DNA from: Sphingomicrobium aestuariivivum
GTDB taxonomy: Bacteria; Pseudomonadota; Alphaproteobacteria; Sphingomonadales; Sphingomonadaceae
Reading direction: 5' to 3'
DNA: 64,000 nucleotides
NCBI RefSeq assembly: GCF_024721585.1
Contig: NZ_CP102629.1
Coordinates: 2,281,961-2,345,960, forward strand
Part shown: piece by piece, positions 34,517 through 42,946 of the stretch
How the letters are laid out: each line of letters starts with the position of its first letter
Numbering within the stretch: the stretch's first letter is position 1
The notes under the pieces: model-generated
Database searches by the model: none
What the model saw: the letters and a program-made list of their open reading frames with translations, nothing else
Told to the model about the DNA's origin: nothing
Program-made: the position numbers and the translations under genes

Positions 34517-37362
34517 ATTATGAAGCGAGTAAGACCAGGCCCGCAAATCCAAGCGACATGGTCGATGTGAGCGCGCTTATCCGCGCAAAAATGATCGACG
34601 GTCTCGCGCCATCGATGGGCCTGTCGCCTCGTCAGCGTATTGGTCGGATCCTCGCATCGGCGATCTTCCATGGAGGATTCCTCGACAGAGAATTTTTCGA
34701 GCATCTCCATGCTGCGATCCGCGCGGGCTATCGCAAACAGGGCGAGTTGGTTTGGGTCGAAATTGCGCCACTGGACGGGGAAGGGAAGGGGCCGCGATCA
34801 AAAGGTAGGCGATGGTTTGCAGACCCGATCACTCGGGCGCTCATGGCGCAAATTGACGGGCGCGCGTGGCCTGAAACCGTAAACGCGAAAGAATGCGTTG
34901 CTGATTTCTTCGCATTGCAAATGCCGCCTGAGGCGCTGCTCGACCGACTATTCGAGATCGCAGAAGGAAGATGGCGAGGCTTGATGCCGCCCATGCTCGT
35001 CGAGCACGCACTTGGGCGAACTGGCGCTGTTCCGGTCGACGAAGAAAATTGGAACCGGCTTCTTCGTAACGATCTTTGGCAGGCTCAGAACCCTTCACCG
35101 ACCGAAATTCTCAGCGATGAAAACTTACGTCGCCCCAAAGCCGAAGAGCAGGGAAATGCGGCAAAGGGTAAGTTAGTCGATAACCGGAATGCCGAGGAAA
35201 ACGGGCCGGGCGGTGACGCCAACACTGATGGAGATACGAAGCACAGTCGACGATCAGGGCGACCAACGAGAAGCCCAAACTTCGACATCATCATCGGTAA
35301 TTGGGGTCTCTCTGACGTCCCCAATATCCTAGCAGGTGCGGGATGCTATGGGCCCTCGGAGAAGCGCAAACGCGCGAGACTACTTCGGGCCGCGGCTGAA
35401 AAGATTCGTGGCAGACCATCCACTCGTCCGGCCGAGCTACTCCTTCGAGGTTGGGCGTTCAACGCGCTTACGTTTCCGAATCGAGGCAAGCCGGGGTTTG
35501 AGCCCAGCACGTTTCGAGATTATCTCGCTTACCTATGTCGAGACGTCATCCGACCGGATGACCAAATTTCTGACTATGTCCCTAAGCAGTGGCTCGAGCT
35601 TTTGGATGACAGACTATCCTCCATCGAGCAGCTCGGCCGACGACGTGAGGCGCTCAAAGCGGTACGCAGCTTGCTTCGCTATTTGGAAAAACGCGGTGGC
35701 CAAGCCAATGACTGGTCGCCCGTTTTCGATGCGCTCGATTTTCATGAGATCGATGAGTGTTCGAGCGCCCATCTAATATCTCCAAGAGAGTTCCAGTCGG
35801 CCTTGGCGGCGTGTACGACCGCCGACCAACAACTGAGCTTGGTTCTGGGGTATCGTGCCGGTCTTCGCTTCTCCGAAATAAGCGGGCTAACTGTACACGA
35901 CTTTTCGGATTGCGGAGATGGACTGTTTCTTACTGTACAAGCTAATGACCACCGGAACCTGAAGACCCTGACCAGCAGACGGGTACTGCCGTTGCATCTC
36001 CTTCTCATCGCTCCGGAATTACGACAGATCCGCCAGCGCTTGAAAACGCTCAAACGGCGTTCTCGTCTTGAGTCAGGGAACAGTCGGCTGATTGTAGACG
36101 AAACCTTGGCCAGAAAAAACGGTAAATCGCCGAGTTTCGAGGCGCGAATAGATCAAATCCTTCAGGACTCAATCGCTCCCACTATATCGTTCGGTCACCT
36201 CCGTCATTGCTTCGGAAGCTATCTGCTTGCGACCATGCTGCTACCCCGCTCAAACGATGATAGCCTCGTGCCTGAAGAGCTCTCTCCGGTGATTTCTCAT
36301 GATCGGCAGTCGAAGCTCGAAAAAGCGCTTCTGGGCTCTGAGAAGCTCGGTCAACACGGGCTTCACGCGGTCAGTCAGTCGATGGGGCATCTTCCCTCTT
36401 CCACGACCCTGAAGTGGTATTCGCATTTGCTCGACCTGAGCCTCGTTCAATACACGTCTCGCGCTTCCGAGATGGTCGCCTTTCCGCGGAATACTGCTGA
36501 GCAATTACTCGAGCGACCCCGCATGCGCCCGGTCGATTGCGATCGAGAAAGAGCGCGCGCGCCCACGAAGCGAAGGCGGCAGACCTATACGAGACCGAAA
36601 TTTACTCCTGAGCGACATCACGCAAAAGGAGAATGGGTTGGCATCAGCATTGCTGACTTTGGCCGCTCGCTGCAGAGGAAAGAGCGCCGTCGCGAGATTG
36701 ACCGGCAAGTCGATCGGCGTAGGCTGACAAGAAGATCGGTCAAATTTCTCGATGGGACCGTTGATGATGATTGGCGCGATATTCTGGCTGCACTAACGGA
36801 CGATGACGACCGAGTTTCGGCGCTTTACTCCTCCTCAAAGGTGCAGGTTTGGCGAAAGGCTTATAAAGAAGTCCTATCGCTAAAGAAGCAATCGGGCGCT
36901 CAGCGCTTCTCTTCATCTAATGTCGACATACCAAACTCGGCCAAATGGGTTGCCTTTGTAGATGGGCGATGGCGCCGAGACCTGAAGCTCACAGCGCCTA
37001 AGCGTGAAGTCCTATTTGATGCCCTTAAAGGGTGGGACGATGCTCGGTCGGTCGTCCGCTTCAGGAGCCGTCCGAAGGCTGTCCTCTATCGCGACCTTCT
37101 CGTGAGGGATCTTGGATTTGAAGAGGGCAATATCGAGATTCAGCTCACCGGGCTTCGTTTCGCTGGGCGTTATACCTCTGAAACACTCCACAAAATCCTT
37201 GGAAAGGGGTCACACCTTCCTGGAACAGCCGCTAGGCGTGGTAGTCGTGGCTCTATCGTGATCGGTCTGACCGGCGTCAATCCCGAAATCGATAGCCGGC
37301 AAGTCCGTACAGCTGGCCTGTTCGTTTTGATCATGCATGCGATCCGAGAGGGCTTTAGCTAA
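34513..37362 (+). CDS. Very large tyrosine recombinase-like protein (third of three)
   Basis: A 949-aa protein with a recombinase core in its middle. Box I Arg is R452 (AGLRFSEISGL), Lys lies in NLKTLTSRRV, box II is FGHLRH (R564), followed by MGHLPSS (H626) and Y636 in LKWYSHLL. In box II the usual first His of HxxR is a Gly (G561), although His flanks the motif. Residues 1-270 and about 660-949 match nothing I know; a charged low-complexity linker (EEQGNAAKGK region) separates the first part. The GTG overlapping the previous stop (GTGA) is taken as start. The frame is open back to 34339, but that part overlaps the coding end of the second gene. Confidence 0.75.
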   Translation: MNYEASKTRPANPSDMVDVSALIRAKMIDGLAPSMGLSPRQRIGRILASAIFHGGFLDREFFEHLHAAIRAGYRKQGELVWVEIAPLDGEGKGPRSKGRRWFADPITRALMAQIDGRAWPETVNAKECVADFFALQMPPEALLDRLFEIAEGRWRGLMPPMLVEHALGRTGAVPVDEENWNRLLRNDLWQAQNPSPTEILSDENLRRPKAEEQGNAAKGKLVDNRNAEENGPGGDANTDGDTKHSRRSGRPTRSPNFDIIIGNWGLSDVPNILAGAGCYGPSEKRKRARLLRAAAEKIRGRPSTRPAELLLRGWAFNALTFPNRGKPGFEPSTFRDYLAYLCRDVIRPDDQISDYVPKQWLELLDDRLSSIEQLGRRREALKAVRSLLRYLEKRGGQANDWSPVFDALDFHEIDECSSAHLISPREFQSALAACTTADQQLSLVLGYRAGLRFSEISGLTVHDFSDCGDGLFLTVQANDHRNLKTLTSRRVLPLHLLLIAPELRQIRQRLKTLKRRSRLESGNSRLIVDETLARKNGKSPSFEARIDQILQDSIAPTISFGHLRHCFGSYLLATMLLPRSNDDSLVPEELSPVISHDRQSKLEKALLGSEKLGQHGLHAVSQSMGHLPSSTTLKWYSHLLDLSLVQYTSRASEMVAFPRNTAEQLLERPRMRPVDCDRERARAPTKRRRQTYTRPKFTPERHHAKGEWVGISIADFGRSLQRKERRREIDRQVDRRRLTRRSVKFLDGTVDDDWRDILAALTDDDDRVSALYSSSKVQVWRKAYKEVLSLKKQSGAQRFSSSNVDIPNSAKWVAFVDGRWRRDLKLTAPKREVLFDALKGWDDARSVVRFRSRPKAVLYRDLLVRDLGFEEGNIEIQLTGLRFAGRYTSETLHKILGKGSHLPGTAARRGSRGSIVIGLTGVNPEIDSRQVRTAGLFVLIMHAIREGFS

Positions 37363-37403
37363 GCTGCTCATACTTCATTCTGGCGTGCCAGATTGCGCAC
37401 CCG

Positions 37404-38039
37404 CTAGACAGGGGTTAGGCATTCGGCTTCGTGCTCGCAAAAGGTCGTCCAGGCTTTGTCGAAGAACTGACGACCCTCCTCCTCGCTTGTCAGTCGTTTA
37501 ATGAATGTGGCGAAGCCTGTCCGCGGACGGATCGTTCGGCATGGAATGATCAAGTGAACATGGGGTGGGCCGAACCCCCAGGATCGTACGGGGACATGCT
37601 GTATCGCCACGACCGCCGCCTGAAGCTCCTTACTTATCGACACCGCGAAGCAGCGAGACCTCTCCCATGCTTCGTGTAGTGGCAGCGATGCGCTCGGGTC
37701 CTCCACCTGCGGCCATCGCAAGGTGACGATGGCAGCGAGGTCTCGGATGCGGTCGCCCGGCATGCTGTGGAACGCCCAGCTCAGTCCGTCCACGCTAGAA
37801 AGATGATCGGGAGCACCCGGAGGAAGAATGATGTCATACCTTTCCGCAGAAGGTGAGCTCGATGGGTGGCGGTCCTTCGGGGCTATGGCGGGGTAGAGGC
37901 GCCTATAGATGGGCTCGGCCAGGGTTCTCGTTTCACCATCGGGAGAATGGGCCTTCAGTACCCCGAAGGAGAGGCTCTCATGCTCGCCGCAAACCGGGTC
38001 ATAATCGAGGCCTGGCGGCGCCTTATACTTCTTGGCCAT
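37404..38039 (-). CDS. Unrecognised protein with an HVH motif, possible HUH/MobA-L-like fold
   Basis: A 211-aa protein I cannot name. The C-terminal third reads like the core of a MobA/MobL-type relaxase. A helix FAVSISKELQAAVVAIQHVP is followed by PPHVHLIIP (H160, H162), then R-T-I-R-P-R-T-G-F and a final Trp-containing helix, matching the His-hydrophobe-His order of HUH nucleases. No convincing catalytic Tyr is placed, so this is a suggestion only. It begins directly after the stop of the upstream gene (TGAATG). It is convergent with the third recombinase (41 nt apart), so it lies inside the same accessory block. Confidence 0.6.
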   Translation of the reverse strand: MAKKYKAPPGLDYDPVCGEHESLSFGVLKAHSPDGETRTLAEPIYRRLYPAIAPKDRHPSSSPSAERYDIILPPGAPDHLSSVDGLSWAFHSMPGDRIRDLAAIVTLRWPQVEDPSASLPLHEAWERSRCFAVSISKELQAAVVAIQHVPVRSWGFGPPHVHLIIPCRTIRPRTGFATFIKRLTSEEEGRQFFDKAWTTFCEHEAECLTPV

Positions 38040-38534
38040 TCAGTTGACCCCTGCCGCAAAGGCAAGGAGGCGCTGCGTCCCGGCGATGATGCCCTGTTCG
38101 GCGGGAAAGGCAATCGGAACGACCGCCGGTCGCAGCCCGAGCGGACCCAGTTCCACACACATATTCTGGTCATGACCGAGGAAGCGAGGTCGTCCGTCGA
38201 AGCCGAGCGAAAGGCGACAGCCCTGGAAGACCCAGAGCGCCCCATCGATCCACATGCCGATGTCCCACCGGATGGCTCGCATGGGATCGCGGTCGTGCAT
38301 GTCGCGGGCGAGAATGACATCGCAGCGTTGTCCTTCTGCAAGGGAAAGCATGTCCGGGGGACTGACGGGGGAGCTCCAGCGAAGCTGCGCCGCAAGTAGT
38401 TTGAGATCCGGGAATTTGACCGCCCCCAGCGCGTAGTCGAGTTCCAAGGTCTCGGCCTTGGTTGTCGAGAGATACGATGCGAGGAATTGCGCGACGGCGT
38501 GGGAGGCGAGGCGAACGTTTTTCGAGTAGGTCAT
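38040..38534 (-). CDS. Hypothetical protein, partner of the HVH-motif gene
   Basis: A 164-aa protein without a recognised domain. It has no signal peptide and no membrane helix. Blocks that could be conserved are KFPDLKLLAAQLRWSSPV, DVILARDMHDRDPMRAIRWD and IGMWIDGALWVFQGCRLSLG. The ATG at 38534 (MTYSKNVRL) is chosen over one 12 codons upstream. The stop codon is immediately followed by the ATG of the HVH-motif gene, so both must be translated from one message. The upstream intergenic region contains a strong inverted repeat. Confidence 0.65.
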   Translation of the reverse strand: MTYSKNVRLASHAVAQFLASYLSTTKAETLELDYALGAVKFPDLKLLAAQLRWSSPVSPPDMLSLAEGQRCDVILARDMHDRDPMRAIRWDIGMWIDGALWVFQGCRLSLGFDGRPRFLGHDQNMCVELGPLGLRPAVVPIAFPAEQGIIAGTQRLLAFAAGVN

Positions 38535-38628
38535 TGCTAGAGGTCCATTGTTGATCCTTGGCACCTCCAATTTTCATCCTTTTGGAAGCACCAAGCTTCC
38601 TCCTCCTTCTCAGTCCTCTATCTCTTGG

Positions 38629-38654
38629 GATCCGACGGGTAGCCGGGTCGGATC
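38629..38654. repeat. Perfect 8-bp inverted repeat with 10-nt spacer at the end of the recombinase block
   Basis: GATCCGAC (38629-38636) and GTCGGATC (38647-38654). It lies between the divergent hypothetical gene and wecB. It could be a recombinase core site, an operator or a stem-loop; a run of six T follows 15 nt later on the plus strand. A smaller repeat GGAAGC-N5-GCTTCC lies at 38584-38600. Otherwise the 295-nt gap 38535-38829 holds only the wecB promoter candidate. Confidence 0.5.
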
Positions 38655-38712
38655 GCCACTGCGTGGGAGCATGATTTTTTCGCTTCGACGCCGATTTTAC
38701 CTTTGCAAGGCA

Positions 38713-38742
38713 TTGAAAAATTAATGATTGCGTGTCTAAGGC
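38713..38742 (+). promoter_or_regulatory. Weak promoter candidate for the polysaccharide locus
   Basis: TTGAAAA (38713-38719), 15 nt, TCTAAGGC (38735-38742), loosely like TTGACGS-N-GCTANAWC, about 90 nt before wecB. This gap is the only place for a promoter ahead of the long plus-strand operon. Confidence 0.3.
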
Positions 38743-38829
38743 GGTGAACAGGGACGACACGCGAAACGCGTGGCCCTATTTCATCTATCGAGTTTTCCGA
38801 GGCGCGGGTCCCAGCCCGCGGTGTGTTGC

Positions 38830-39960
38830 ATGTATCGAGTACTAACAGTCTTCGGGACGCGGCCCGAAGCGATCAAGATGGCGCCCGTGGTCAAGACCCT
38901 CGCTGCCGCCGAAGATATCAAACAATCAGTCTGTGTGACCGCGCAGCATCGCGAGATGCTCGACCAGGTACTAGACCTTTTTTCAATCGTGCCGGATCAT
39001 GACCTCGATCTGATGCAGGCAGGCCAGGACCTGACCGATATCACGGCGCGGGTGCTCATGGGGCTTCGCGACGTAATCGCGATCGAGAAGCCTGACTTGT
39101 TGCTCGTTCATGGCGACACGACGACCACGCTCGCCGCATCGCTCGCAGCTTATTACGCCCAGGTGCCTGTCGGTCATGTCGAGGCTGGCCTCCGCACGGG
39201 CAATATCTACTCGCCGTGGCCGGAAGAGGTGAACCGCAAGGTTGCTGGGGCCATTTCGGCCCTGCATTTTGCGCCGACCGAGCGGTCGCGCGCCAATCTC
39301 TTGAGCGAAAATGTCTCCGACGAGACCATTGAGGTGACCGGCAACACGGTGATTGACGCCCTGCTGGACGTCGTTGGCACGCTCGAGAGCGATGCAGAAC
39401 GCCGAGAGATCCTCGACGAGCGCTTTGCCTTCCTCGACCGATCTAAGCGCCTCATCCTCGTAACCGGCCATCGTCGCGAGAGTTTTGGCGGCGGGTTCGA
39501 ACGAATTTGCGGCGCGCTCGCGGAGATCGCGGACCGTGAGAACGTTGAGGTCTGCTATCCCGTTCACCTCAATCCGAATGTCCGCGAACCGGTCGGCCGC
39601 CTGCTTGAAGGGCGTGGCAATGTCCACCTGATCGAGCCGCAAGACTATCTGCCGTTCGTCTATTTGATGAACCGTGCGGATATCATTCTCACCGACAGCG
39701 GTGGGGTGCAGGAAGAAGCCCCTTCGCTCGGCAAGCCGGTGCTGGTCATGCGCGAAACCACCGAGCGGCCGGAGGCAGTCGAAGCTGGGACGGTCAAGTT
39801 GGTGGGCACCGACCGCGACACGATAGTCGAGGAAGTCGCGCGCCTGCTCGACGACCGCGCGGCCTATGAGGCGATGTCTTTCGCTCACAACCCCTACGGC
39901 GACGGCAAGGCTGCAGAGCGAATTCTCAGTGCTGTGCGCGCGCTTTCCGAAAATTCTTAA
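38830..39960 (+). CDS. wecB: UDP-N-acetylglucosamine 2-epimerase (non-hydrolysing)
   Basis: A 376-aa cytoplasmic enzyme converting UDP-GlcNAc to UDP-ManNAc. Signatures are [14 protein letters not shown] at the N-terminus, [39 protein letters not shown] and [28 protein letters not shown]. The ATG giving MYRVLTVFG is preferred to the one at 38770. First gene of the polysaccharide operon; wecC follows by 15 nt and uses its product. Confidence 0.94.
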   Translation: MYRVLTVFGTRPEAIKMAPVVKTLAAAEDIKQSVCVTAQHREMLDQVLDLFSIVPDHDLDLMQAGQDLTDITARVLMGLRDVIAIEKPDLLLVHGDTTTTLAASLAAYYAQVPVGHVEAGLRTGNIYSPWPEEVNRKVAGAISALHFAPTERSRANLLSENVSDETIEVTGNTVIDALLDVVGTLESDAERREILDERFAFLDRSKRLILVTGHRRESFGGGFERICGALAEIADRENVEVCYPVHLNPNVREPVGRLLEGRGNVHLIEPQDYLPFVYLMNRADIILTDSGGVQEEAPSLGKPVLVMRETTERPEAVEAGTVKLVGTDRDTIVEEVARLLDDRAAYEAMSFAHNPYGDGKAAERILSAVRALSENS

Positions 39961-39975
39961 AAAAAGCTCCGATTT

Positions 39976-41217
39976 ATGAAGCGTATTTTTGAAACTATCT
40001 CGGTGGTCGGCCTTGGCTACATTGGCCTCCCGACAGCCGCCATGTTCGCCTCGCGTAAGGTGCGCGTGATCGGCGTAGATGTGAATGAGAACACAGTCGC
40101 GACCATCAATTCTGGCGGCGTGCATATCGTCGAGCCCGACCTCGATATCGCGGTCCATTCAGCAGTCGAACAGGGATATTTGCGGGCTACTACCAAGCCC
40201 GAACCCGCTCAGGCATTTCTCATTGCCGTTCCGACGCCCTTCCTCGAGGGGCATGTCCCGGATCTCAGCTACATCGAGAGTGCGGCACGCGCGATCGCTC
40301 CTGTGTTGGCGCGTGGAAATATCGTCGTCCTTGAATCGACCTCGCCCGTCGGTGCGACCGAGCAGTTGGCAGCGTGGCTTGCGGAGGAGCGTCCGGATCT
40401 GACGTTCCCCCAGACCCATGGCGAGGACAGCGACATTCGGATCGCTCACTGCCCTGAGCGTGTGCTACCCGGTAAGGTAATGCAGGAGCTTATTCACAAT
40501 GACCGTGTGATTGGCGGGCTCAGCCCGCGCTGCAGTGAAGTCGCGACCTCGCTCTACCGCACCTTCGTGGATGGCAAATGCGTCACAACCGATGCGCGCA
40601 CCGCGGAGATGGCCAAGCTGACCGAGAACAGCTTCCGAGACGTCAATATCGCATTCGCAAACGAACTTTCGCTGATCTGTGAGGATCTCGATATTTCGGT
40701 CTGGGAGTTGATCGAACTCTCCAACCTGCACCCCCGTGTTAACATCCTCCAGCCTGGGCCGGGCGTGGGCGGTCATTGTATCGCAGTGGATCCGTGGTTC
40801 ATCATTCATCGAAACCGAGAAAAGGCGAAGATCATCCGCGCTGCTCGTGAGGTGAATGATAGCAAGCCAAAATGGGTGATTGAGCAGGTTAAAGACGCTG
40901 TGGCGGCGCATGATGGCCCTGAAGAGCCAGTGCTCGCGCTTTATGGTATCGCCTTTAAGCCTGATATTGATGACCTCCGTGAGAGCCCGGCGGTACATAT
41001 TGCGCGTGAACTTCTCGACTTGGGGTTCAAAACCTTAATTGTTGAGCCTCACATCGAAGCACTTCCGGCATCACTCTCATCGGCTCGTATGGTCGAAGAA
41101 GCGAAGGCGTTTGAAATAGCTGACATTCACGTCATGCTTGTAGATCATACTCGATTTAGGAATTCGCCGAGTCCGACGGGGTGTCTCATTGATTGCCGCG
41201 GCGTATGGCGCACGTGA
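39976..41217 (+). CDS. wecC: UDP-N-acetyl-D-mannosamine dehydrogenase
   Basis: A 413-aa NAD-dependent UDP-sugar 6-dehydrogenase. The Rossmann motif VVGLGYIGLPTAAMFA is at residues 10-25, then ESTSPVGATEQL, KLTENSFRDVNIAFANE, and the catalytic Cys in GVGGHCIAVDPWF near residue 270, and the C-terminal YGIAFKPDIDDLRESPA. With WecB it makes UDP-ManNAcA, or after modification a related uronic acid. The 3' end overlaps the flippase gene. Confidence 0.93.
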   Translation: MKRIFETISVVGLGYIGLPTAAMFASRKVRVIGVDVNENTVATINSGGVHIVEPDLDIAVHSAVEQGYLRATTKPEPAQAFLIAVPTPFLEGHVPDLSYIESAARAIAPVLARGNIVVLESTSPVGATEQLAAWLAEERPDLTFPQTHGEDSDIRIAHCPERVLPGKVMQELIHNDRVIGGLSPRCSEVATSLYRTFVDGKCVTTDARTAEMAKLTENSFRDVNIAFANELSLICEDLDISVWELIELSNLHPRVNILQPGPGVGGHCIAVDPWFIIHRNREKAKIIRAAREVNDSKPKWVIEQVKDAVAAHDGPEEPVLALYGIAFKPDIDDLRESPAVHIARELLDLGFKTLIVEPHIEALPASLSSARMVEEAKAFEIADIHVMLVDHTRFRNSPSPTGCLIDCRGVWRT

Positions 41218-42437
41218 CAGTGCAAATCCGCCAGCTAGCCGCCGAAGCCTCGTGGGCTGCCCTCGCGCATTTGTTCATGCGTGGCGGGATCGTGGTTGCG
41301 TTCATGGTTTTCAGCCATGGGATGCTGGTAGACGATTTCGCTGCGGCCAACGAGTTCAACCTTTCACTTTCCTACCTTTCGTCGATGGCGCTCGCGGGTA
41401 TTAGCCCAGTCGTAGTTCGCCAGTTTGCGCGTTTAAAGGATGCGAGTGAGGGACGCGAAGCTGGCGCCACCCTGTTGCTGCTCGCATTCGCGGCGCTAGC
41501 AGGCGTCGGGATGGGGTTGATCCTCGCTCCTGCTGGCGAAAGGGCCAGCCTGCCGCTGATCTTCGCGCTTGCAATCACGGTTGTTGTGCTTGGCGCCTTT
41601 CCAGCCGCCGTTCTAAACGGGCTGCGCGCCTTTCGTTCACTGGCGCTTGCGGCAGGATTAGGCGCGGCTTTCCTGCTTGTCGCAGCCAGCCTAACCAATA
41701 CTCTCGTCGAGGCGGTACTGGGCATTACTGGCGCGCTAGGCATTAAGGCCGTCTGCGAATGGGCCATTGCCTTGCGGCGCATCAAGTTGACCGGCCGACC
41801 CGTCGCGCTTCCCGATCTTGCGGCCTTTAAGGCAGTCATGGGTTCGATAGCCCGGGTCGGCGGATCGGCCATTCTTACTGCAGGAGCGCTGTTCGCAATG
41901 ACCAAGCTGATGCGCGAGGGCCAAAGCGCGCTCGACTTCTCGCTCTTCGCGATCGGGATGCAATGGTACGCGATGGGAGCGTTCGTGGCGGGCAATGTTA
42001 CAAAGTCGCTATTCCCGCGGCAAGTCGCGGTGGCAGAATGCGGTATCGACCACCACGCCCAGCGCCGTCTTCTCTTTCAAGGAGTTGTATTGGGTGTAAC
42101 GGGCGCGCTCCTCGTGATCGCCTCCGCATTCGCGGCGCGCCCATTGATCGCGCTGGCCTATGGAGAAGCGGGTGCTGGTGCGATCGATGTCATTCCACTG
42201 TTTATTGCTGTTTCGCTGGTCGCCATTCCTGGAAACATGGTCGGCAACCTCGCAATGGCGTATCATGAGGAGGGTGCGTGGCTAATTTCGTCGCTTTTCG
42301 GCTCGGCGACCCTCTTGATGGCACTGCTCATCCTGCCCGTGGCGGGAGCGAGTCTTGCCGCTGTTTCGCTAGTCATGTCGCTGATCGTCCAGAACGCGGC
42401 CTGTCTCTTATTGCTTCTTCGTAAGGGTTTGTTGTGA
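41205..42437 (+). CDS. wzx: Wzx-like oligosaccharide flippase
   Basis: A roughly 410-aa membrane protein of about 12 helices, of the polysaccharide-exporter (MOP) type. It begins with a hydrophobic GGIVVAFMVFSHGM helix and has charged positions between helices, such as VVVRQFARLKDASEG. It should flip undecaprenyl-PP-linked repeat units to the periplasmic side. Start is uncertain: ATG at 41205 or GTG at 41214, which overlaps the wecC stop as GTGA. Sequence divergence is high, as is usual for Wzx. Overlaps the acetyltransferase gene. Confidence 0.78.
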   Translation: MAHVTVQIRQLAAEASWAALAHLFMRGGIVVAFMVFSHGMLVDDFAAANEFNLSLSYLSSMALAGISPVVVRQFARLKDASEGREAGATLLLLAFAALAGVGMGLILAPAGERASLPLIFALAITVVVLGAFPAAVLNGLRAFRSLALAAGLGAAFLLVAASLTNTLVEAVLGITGALGIKAVCEWAIALRRIKLTGRPVALPDLAAFKAVMGSIARVGGSAILTAGALFAMTKLMREGQSALDFSLFAIGMQWYAMGAFVAGNVTKSLFPRQVAVAECGIDHHAQRRLLFQGVVLGVTGALLVIASAFAARPLIALAYGEAGAGAIDVIPLFIAVSLVAIPGNMVGNLAMAYHEEGAWLISSLFGSATLLMALLILPVAGASLAAVSLVMSLIVQNAACLLLLLRKGLL

Positions 42438-42946
42438 AGCCTGCAGTGGTATATTTTGCCTCGCTTGTGATGGCGATGCTGCCCGCGACGCGCGGGTTTG
42501 CGTTCAAGCGCTGGCTGCTGCGCAGGGCGGGCGCCAGTGTGGGGAATAATGTGCGAATCTGCTCGTCCGCGCGTTTCGGGCTCACAGGCAGACTTGAGAT
42601 CGGGGAAGGGACTTGGCTCGGCCACGAATTTCTGCTCGTGGGTGGCGATGCCGAGGTGTCTATCGGCCGCGACTGCGATATCGCACCGCGCGTCACGTTC
42701 GCAATGGGCTCGCATGAGCTTATGGAGGGTGGCAACCGCGCCGCAGGGGCGGGCTTCAGCGAGCCCATCCTTGTCGGCGAAGGGTGCTGGATCGGGACAG
42801 GGGCGACTCTGCTGGGCGGCACCTCGATCGGCAAGGCCTCGGTTGTCGCCGCGGGTGCGTTGGTGCGCGGCGACTTTTCTGATCGGGTCTTGATAGGCGG
42901 CGTGCCCGCACCAGTGATCCGAAAGCCAGACCGGAAAGCGTCGTGA
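42434..42946 (+). CDS. Hexapeptide-repeat acyltransferase (LbetaH)
   Basis: A 170-aa left-handed beta-helix transferase. Hexapeptide rungs are visible in ASVGNNVRICSSARFGLTGRLEIGEGTWLG and ILVGEGCWIGTGATLLGGTSIGKASVVAAG, and the His in FAMGSHELMEGG could act as catalytic base. It closely resembles O-acetyltransferases of polysaccharide loci and should add acetyl or another acyl group to a sugar. GTG start overlapping the flippase stop (GTGA); 4-nt overlap with the polymerase. Confidence 0.88.
   Translation: MKPAVVYFASLVMAMLPATRGFAFKRWLLRRAGASVGNNVRICSSARFGLTGRLEIGEGTWLGHEFLLVGGDAEVSIGRDCDIAPRVTFAMGSHELMEGGNRAAGAGFSEPILVGEGCWIGTGATLLGGTSIGKASVVAAGALVRGDFSDRVLIGGVPAPVIRKPDRKAS

Noticed and set aside
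30796..38534. Naming the module a RIT element or a gamma-mobile-trio element
   Set aside because: The protein sizes differ from the RIT genes I know, and I cannot verify homology to the gamma-mobile-trio proteins without a search; the name would be unsupported.
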